Below are positions 60,207 to 64,000 of a stretch of 64,000 nucleotides of DNA, piece after piece. How positions within the stretch are numbered: the stretch's first letter is position 1; each line of letters starts with the position of its first letter. Source of the stretch: CAVPEW01 sp963703565 (GTDB taxonomy: Bacteria > Actinomycetota > Acidimicrobiia > Acidimicrobiales > VFJN01). The stretch is taken from positions 3,627 through 67,626 of the forward strand of contig CAVPEW010000041.1 of NCBI GenBank assembly GCA_963703565.1, read 5' to 3'. The position numbers and the translations under genes are program-made. Under the pieces are notes generated by a model, which saw nothing but the letters and a program-made list of their open reading frames with translations, searched no databases and had not been told where the DNA came from.

Positions 60207-60282
60207 ACAGTCGCCCACGTAGCGGTCACCACCGGGCCGGCCGGCCCGTGGGACCGTCCCGGGGTGGGTGAGAGGGAGCAGC

Positions 60283-60753
60283 ATGGGCCGCTCGGTCGAG
60301 TCGTTGGGACGCCGGATCGCCAAGCGCCGCGCCGAGCTGGGCTGGACCCAGCAGGCTCTCGCAGACCGTGTCGCGGTCACCCGGGTCGCTCTCTCGCACA
60401 TCGAGACCGGGCTGACGGTGCCCGGCGAGCGCACCGTCGCGCTGTTGGCCGGGGTGTTCGGCTGCGAGCCCCACGAGCTGGTGGCAGAGACCGACTATCC
60501 GGCCGCCAAGGCCGACCGGCTCCCGTTGGTCACCGCTCGCCACACCGAGGTCGAGTTGCAGCTGGCTCTGCTCGCCGCCGACCTGGCCCGCCCGGCAGGC
60601 CCAGAGCACCTGGCCGACTGGGCCCGCCGGCTCGACGCGCTCGAGCGAACGGTGGTCGACCTCGGCCAGCGGCGTCTGCTCGCCACGGGACGCGAGGTGC
60701 TCGCCCGGGCCCGGCGCGACCGCTCCGCGCCATCGGGCGACAGGGAGAGCTGA
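60283..60753 (+). CDS. XRE-family transcriptional regulator
   Basis: ATG 60283 has AGAGGGAG before it. The 156-residue protein starts with a Cro/C1-type helix-turn-helix at about residues 5-60: LGRRIAKRRAELGWTQQALA, DRVAVTRVALSHIETG, with GEHxxxALLAxxFxCxPHEL-like ending (VALLAGVFGCEPHELV). The rest is helical with LxxxDLARP and LERTVVDL segments and no recognisable ligand domain. It lies between gmd (divergent) and the Rmd-like reductase (convergent) and could control GDP-sugar genes. Confidence 0.9.
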   Translation: MGRSVESLGRRIAKRRAELGWTQQALADRVAVTRVALSHIETGLTVPGERTVALLAGVFGCEPHELVAETDYPAAKADRLPLVTARHTEVELQLALLAADLARPAGPEHLADWARRLDALERTVVDLGQRRLLATGREVLARARRDRSAPSGDRES

Positions 60754-60767
60754 GCCGCCGCGCCGGG

Positions 60768-61685
60768 TCAACCCTGCGCGGTGATCCGACGCCGCATGTC
60801 GGCCAGCAGGTCGGCCAGCGTCGTGTCGAGGTCGATCTCGGGAGCCCAGCCGGTGGCCGCGGCCAGCCGTGAGGCGTCGCCGCGCAGCACCGGCAGGTCG
60901 ACGGGCCGGATGAGATCCGGATCGGGTCGCAGCTCTACGGGGACCTCGGCCATCGCCACCAGGCGATCGGCGATGTCCTGCACCGAGCGCGCCGCGCCGC
61001 TGCAAACGTTGTAGCGCTCGCCCGCCTCGCCCGCCTCGGCGAGCAACCGGTAGGCCCGCACGACGTCTCGCACATCGGTGAAGTCGCGCTCGGGCGACAG
61101 GTTCCCCACCGCCACCGGTCCGCCACCGGCCCGCTCGGCACGGGCGATGCGGGCGGCGAGGGCAGGGGCCAGGAACGCCTCGGACTGGCCGGGACCGAGG
61201 TGGTTGAACGGGCGCACCCTGATCGTCTCCAGGCCGTGGCCCAGGTGCGCCTGGACCGCGAGGGCCTCTGCCGCCACCTTGCTCGCCGCGTACGGGCTGG
61301 TGGGACGCAGCGGGGAGTCCTCGCGCAGGGGGAGCTCGTCGGGCCGCACCACCCCGTAGAGCTCGGCGCTCGCCACGACCAGCACGCGCCGGACCCCCGC
61401 CCCCAGGCAAGCCTGCAGGACCTGCGCCGTGCCCTCGGCATTGACCCTGAGGGTCTCGACCGGGTGGGCCCACGACGCGCCCACGTCGGCCCACCCGGCC
61501 AGGTGGTACACGACCTCGGGAGCCGCTGCCGCCACCGCCGCGGCCACGGCTGGCCCGTCGAGGATGTCGACCGGTTCGGGCCCCCTGCGGTCCAGGGACT
61601 CGACCTCGTCGCCGCAGGCCCGGACGTGGTCGACGAGGTGGCGGCCCACGAACCCGCGGCCGCCCGTCACCAGGGCGCGCACCAC
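60768..61685 (-). CDS. rmd: GDP-4-keto-6-deoxy-mannose reductase-like SDR (Rmd-like)
   Basis: GTG 61685 or 61682 is the start; a GGAG lies close to the latter. The 305-residue protein has ALVTGGRGFVGRHLVDHVRA, VYHLAGWADVGASWAHPVET near 59 (H-L-A-x-x-x-V-G-x-S-W, as in Rmd), VASAELYGVV, YAASKVAAEALAV (YxxxK) near 129 and RPFNHLGPGQSEAFL near 153. This matches GDP-6-deoxy-D-lyxo-4-hexulose reductases, giving GDP-D-rhamnose from the Gmd product. Another GDP-sugar reductase or epimerase is possible. Confidence 0.85.
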   Translation of the reverse strand: MVRALVTGGRGFVGRHLVDHVRACGDEVESLDRRGPEPVDILDGPAVAAAVAAAAPEVVYHLAGWADVGASWAHPVETLRVNAEGTAQVLQACLGAGVRRVLVVASAELYGVVRPDELPLREDSPLRPTSPYAASKVAAEALAVQAHLGHGLETIRVRPFNHLGPGQSEAFLAPALAARIARAERAGGGPVAVGNLSPERDFTDVRDVVRAYRLLAEAGEAGERYNVCSGAARSVQDIADRLVAMAEVPVELRPDPDLIRPVDLPVLRGDASRLAAATGWAPEIDLDTTLADLLADMRRRITAQG

Positions 61686-61717
61686 AGCTCCGGACGGGGC
61701 GTCATGGGCGGGCGAGC

Positions 61718-62851
61718 CTACCGGCGCCGCTCAGGGCTCTCCGCGACGGCCCGACGCCACAGGGCAGCCAACGCGTCGACCGTCGCCTCCCACCCGAACC
61801 GGGCTGCGTGCACCGGTCCGCGCCGCGCCAGGTCGGCGTGCAGGTCGTCGTCGTCGAGGGCGCGTGCCAGGGCGGCGGCCAGCGCGCGGTCGTCGCCGGG
61901 CGCGACGAGGAGCCCGGCGTCGCCCACCACCTCGGGCAGCGCCCCGGCGGCGGACGCGACCACCGGCACGCCGGCAGCCATCGCCTCGGCAGCGGGCAGG
62001 CCGAAGCCCTCGTACAGCGACGGCACCGCCACCGCCCTCGCCCCGGCCAGCAGATCTGCTCTGTCGGTCTCGCTGACGAATCCCAGGCGCACCACGCGGT
62101 CACGGTGGCGGGCCGCGGCGAGCGCGGCTTCGAGCTGGTCGACGCCCCAGCCGTCGGGTCCGGCCAGCACCAGGGCGAGCCCGGGGCGAGACGCGGCGAG
62201 CTCGTCGAAGGCCCGGACCAGGGTCGGCAGATCCTTGCGGGGCTCCACGGTCCCCACCGCCAGCAGGTACCGCGTGGCGCGGGCCACCGCACACCCGCGC
62301 TCGGCCGAGCCGGCGGTGATGGCCGTCACCCCGTTTGGCACGGCTACGACGCGGTCGGGGTCGGCGCCGAGCAGCTCGATCACCTCCTCGCGCACGAAGT
62401 TCGACGGCGTGTGCACCCAGGCGCCCGCGGCCAGCGCCCGTCGCACCAGCGCCGGGTAGTCACGAGCCGCGCCCGTGCACAGCTCGGGGTGGTGCCAGAA
62501 CGCCAGGTCGTGCACCGTGACCACCGACGCGGCGGCCGCGGGTGGCACCACGAAGTTGGGCCCGACCACCAGGTCGATCGGGCCGGTCCAGCGTTCGATG
62601 CGGGGGTGGTGGAACCGGCTCCAAGCGGCCCGCAACGGCCTCGCGGCCATGGGCCGGGTGACCACCGCGACCTCAGGAGGAACCACCGCCGTGAGGCGCT
62701 GCCGACCGCGCCAGCTCACCGCGAACGTGACCAGCGCGAGGTCGCGGTGGCGTCGCGACATCCCGGTGACGACCTCGGCGGTGAACCGCCCGATCCCGGT
62801 CGGGACGTCCAGCAGGGCGGTGGCGTCGACGGCTACCCGCAGGCGCCGCAC
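61718..62851 (-). CDS. Family 4 glycosyltransferase
   Basis: GTG 62851 lies 2 nt after the upstream small-gene stop. The 377-residue GT-B enzyme has VDATALLDVPTGIGRFTAEVV near 8, VVTVHDLAFWHHPELC near 115, HTPSNFVREEVIELLGA near 148, LLAVGTVEPRKDLPTLVRAF near 196 and VPSLYEGFGLPAAEAMAAGVPVV near 275 (EGFGLPAAE donor motif). Likely a mannosyl- or rhamnosyl-type transferase for the same surface glycan; the donor may be the GDP-sugar from Gmd/Rmd, given proximity. Confidence 0.92.
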   Translation of the reverse strand: MRRLRVAVDATALLDVPTGIGRFTAEVVTGMSRRHRDLALVTFAVSWRGRQRLTAVVPPEVAVVTRPMAARPLRAAWSRFHHPRIERWTGPIDLVVGPNFVVPPAAAASVVTVHDLAFWHHPELCTGAARDYPALVRRALAAGAWVHTPSNFVREEVIELLGADPDRVVAVPNGVTAITAGSAERGCAVARATRYLLAVGTVEPRKDLPTLVRAFDELAASRPGLALVLAGPDGWGVDQLEAALAAARHRDRVVRLGFVSETDRADLLAGARAVAVPSLYEGFGLPAAEAMAAGVPVVASAAGALPEVVGDAGLLVAPGDDRALAAALARALDDDDLHADLARRGPVHAARFGWEATVDALAALWRRAVAESPERRR

Positions 62852-62853
62852 GC

Positions 62854-63102
62854 TCAGCCGGCGCCGGTGCGCCCGAGCCGGTCGTCGGCCGCGGCGTCCA
62901 GGCGCTCGGACAGGGCGCGGCGCCGGTCGTCGAGGTGTGCCAGCAGGTGGTGGGCGCGCCGTGCGAGCTGTGCGGAGGGCGCCCGGTCGCCGGCCTCGCG
63001 GCGGGCGACCATCGCCTTTTGGAAGCGCAGGACGGCGACACCCAGCCCGAGCTGGGCGGCGTCACGAACGACGGTGGGAAGGGCTCGGGACTCGCTGGGC
63101 AC
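62854..63102 (-). CDS. Small helical protein, unknown function (82 aa)
   Basis: GTG 63102 has AGGAG 7 nt before it. The 82-residue protein is mainly predicted helical: LPTVVRDAAQLGLGVAVLRF, QLARRAHHLLAHLDDRRRAL, rich in Ala, Arg and Leu, with no Cys and no clear membrane helix. I do not recognise a family. It is the first gene of the minus-strand run with the GT4 and Rmd-like genes, 2 nt before the next start, so is probably real. Confidence 0.65.
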   Translation of the reverse strand: MPSESRALPTVVRDAAQLGLGVAVLRFQKAMVARREAGDRAPSAQLARRAHHLLAHLDDRRRALSERLDAAADDRLGRTGAG

Positions 63103-63170
63103 GGTGTGGCTCCTGGTGGGATGCAGCGGGGGGCGCCGAGCGCCGGACGCGGCCGCGCGCCGCAGTGATG

Positions 63171-63176
63171 AGCCTA
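63171..63176 (-). promoter_or_regulatory. Possible -10 hexamer TAGGCT for the small-gene/GT4 operon
   Basis: TAGGCT on the minus strand, about 68 nt before GTG 63102, which itself has an AGGAG site, so a leadered transcript is likely. Confidence 0.35.
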
Positions 63177-63253
63177 GGTGCAGCACGGGGCTCGGGCCCC
63201 TTGCGTGCTCGGGTCCCCGGGTGGGGTGGTCCGGCGGGCACCGGACCCGGGGC

Positions 63254-63259
63254 TACCCT
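63254..63259 (+). promoter_or_regulatory. -10 hexamer TACCCT of a leaderless promoter
   Basis: TACCCTCG lies 9 nt before GTG 63269. Confidence 0.45.
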
Positions 63260-63268
63260 CGACCGATC

Positions 63269-64000
63269 GTGGATGGTGCCCCGGACAGCCCCGCGCCCGG
63301 CGCGCCGGGCGCCACGACCGAGATCCTCGCGCCTGCGGTGGTCGCGGTGGTCGTGGCCCACGATCCCGGCGATTGGTTCGAGGAGTGCCTGTCGAGCCTG
63401 GTGGCGCAGGACTATCCGGCGCTGTCGATCCTCGTGGTCGACGCGGCCTCGACCGCCCCGGTGCTCGAGCGGGTGGCGTGGTGCGCGCCGAGCGCGTTCG
63501 TGCGCCGGATCGAGGAGAACCCTGGGTTCGGCGCCGCCGCCAACGAGGTCCTCGAGGTGGTCGAGGGAGCCGCCTTCTACCTGCTGTGCCATGACGACGT
63601 GGCTCTGGCCCCCGATGTCGTGCGGACGCTGGTCACCGAGGCGTTCCGGGCCAACGCCTCGGTGTTGGGCCCCAAGCTGACGGCCTGGGACGACACCCGG
63701 CGCATCCTGCAGCTGGGGCAGGCCATGGACCGCACAGGGCGCACCGTCGACCTGGTCGAGCGGGGAGAAGCTCGACCAGGGCCAGCACGACGAGGCCGGT
63801 GATGTCTTCGTGGTGACCGGTGGGTGCACCCTGGTGCGTGCCGACCTGTTCGCCGAGATCGGCGGGTTCGACGAGGCGATCGACCTGCTCGGCGACGACG
63901 TGAGCCTGTGCTGGCGGGCACATCTCGCCGGCGCCCGGGTCGCGGTCGCGCCCTTCGCCGAGGTCCGCCACAAGGAGGCGCTCAGCTGGCCGAATACGTT
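63269..64000 (+). pseudogene. Family 2 glycosyltransferase, frameshifted and cut by window end
   Basis: From GTG 63269 the frame encodes a GT2 domain: VVAVVVAHDPGDWFEECLSSL near 26, LVVDAASTAPVLE, IEENPGFGAAANEVLE and CHDDVALAPDVV near 110, through ...RTVDLVERGE, then goes wrong and stops at 63802. In the next frame the sequence continues LDQGQHDEAGDVFVVTGGCT, LFAEIGGFDEAIDLLGDDVS and LCWRAHLAGARVAVAPFAEV to the edge at 64000. Removing one base from GAAGCTC (63767-63773) reads VERGELDQGQHD, the sequence I would expect for this actinobacterial GT2 subfamily. The 3' end is not visible. Confidence 0.82.

Noticed and set aside
61703..61738. Second leaderless mini-ORF (ATG 61705) before the Rmd-like gene
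   Set aside because: Although TAGGCT lies 9 nt before this ATG, the frame passes over the reductase start and stops inside it, and a GGAG is present for GTG 61682, so ordinary initiation is adequate.
11251..63773. Programmed ribosomal frameshifting as the cause of the five breaks
   Set aside because: The sites are not slippery heptamers, no stimulatory structure stands out, and the genes are functionally unrelated. A base insertion explains all five more simply.
1..64000. CRISPR arrays, rRNA, tRNA, complete transposons or phage genes
   Set aside because: No regularly spaced repeats, rRNA-like stretches, recognisable tRNA cloverleaf, transposase or integrase motifs were seen; a covariance-model scan would be needed to exclude small RNA genes.

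Overview
The window is about 70% G+C by eye, has dense GTG/TTG starts and stop-start overlaps (GTGA, ATGA, TTGA), and encodes actinobacterial-type proteins: coenzyme F420 enzymes CofD/CofE, an LpdA-type quinone reductase, LytR-CpsA-Psr, B12-dependent methylmalonyl-CoA mutase with MeaB, and exoproteins with degenerate S-layer-homology-like repeats. This points to an Actinomycetota chromosome, most likely class Acidimicrobiia (inference; no rRNA or marker gene is present). I saw no rRNA, tRNA, CRISPR array, complete insertion sequence or prophage.

Layout. 1-6188: surface glycan genes (two GT-C membrane proteins, a methyltransferase and a GT2 on the minus strand; a WecB-type epimerase and a pyruvyltransferase). 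6260-14457: a secreted-protein block (M23 peptidase, SpoIID/LytB protein, metzincin-like protease, CAP/FG-GAP protein) with two UPF0104/LPG-synthase-TM membrane proteins. 14525-19139: GT2, the Wzm/Wzt polysaccharide ABC exporter and an M23-plus-propeller exoprotein. 19190-19690: a decayed DUF559/AbiEi-like relic. 19884-26716: an APH-fold kinase, a coiled-coil methyltransferase and four glycosyltransferase-type genes. 26724-40663: mainly metabolism, with propionate/methylmalonyl-CoA genes (mutB, meaB, biotin carboxylase, birA), TesB, a FetAB-like exporter, a 4-Cys mini-protein, LpdA and PabB/PabC-type genes. 40686-46994: an LCP ligase, then rmlA, rmlC, rmlB, ugd and uxs. 47106-48741: a Baeyer-Villiger monooxygenase. 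48961-57440: more glycosyltransferases, a CDP-paratose-epimerase-like protein, a GDP-mannose pyrophosphorylase-type enzyme and a secreted propeller protein. 57543-60159: cofE, cofD, gmd. 60283-64000: an XRE regulator, an Rmd-like reductase and glycosyltransferases.

How it fits together. The sugar genes would supply dTDP-4-keto-6-deoxyhexose/rhamnose (RmlA/B/C, no RmlD seen), UDP-GlcA and UDP-Xyl (Ugd/Uxs), GDP-Man and GDP-6-deoxyhexose (pyrophosphorylase, Gmd, Rmd) and UDP-ManNAc (WecB). At least ten glycosyltransferases, methyl- and pyruvyl-transferases could build and decorate a glycan that Wzm/Wzt exports and the LCP protein could attach to the wall.

Two global patterns stand out. First, five genes (metzincin, CAP/FG-GAP, secreted propeller, monooxygenase, last GT2) are each broken by one extra base, and in every case the extra base lies inside what would otherwise be the palindrome GAGCTC (four) or GGATCC (one). 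Second, many operon-first genes have a TANNNT hexamer, usually followed by CG, only 6-10 nt before the start codon. This suggests leaderless transcription and was used here to choose starts.
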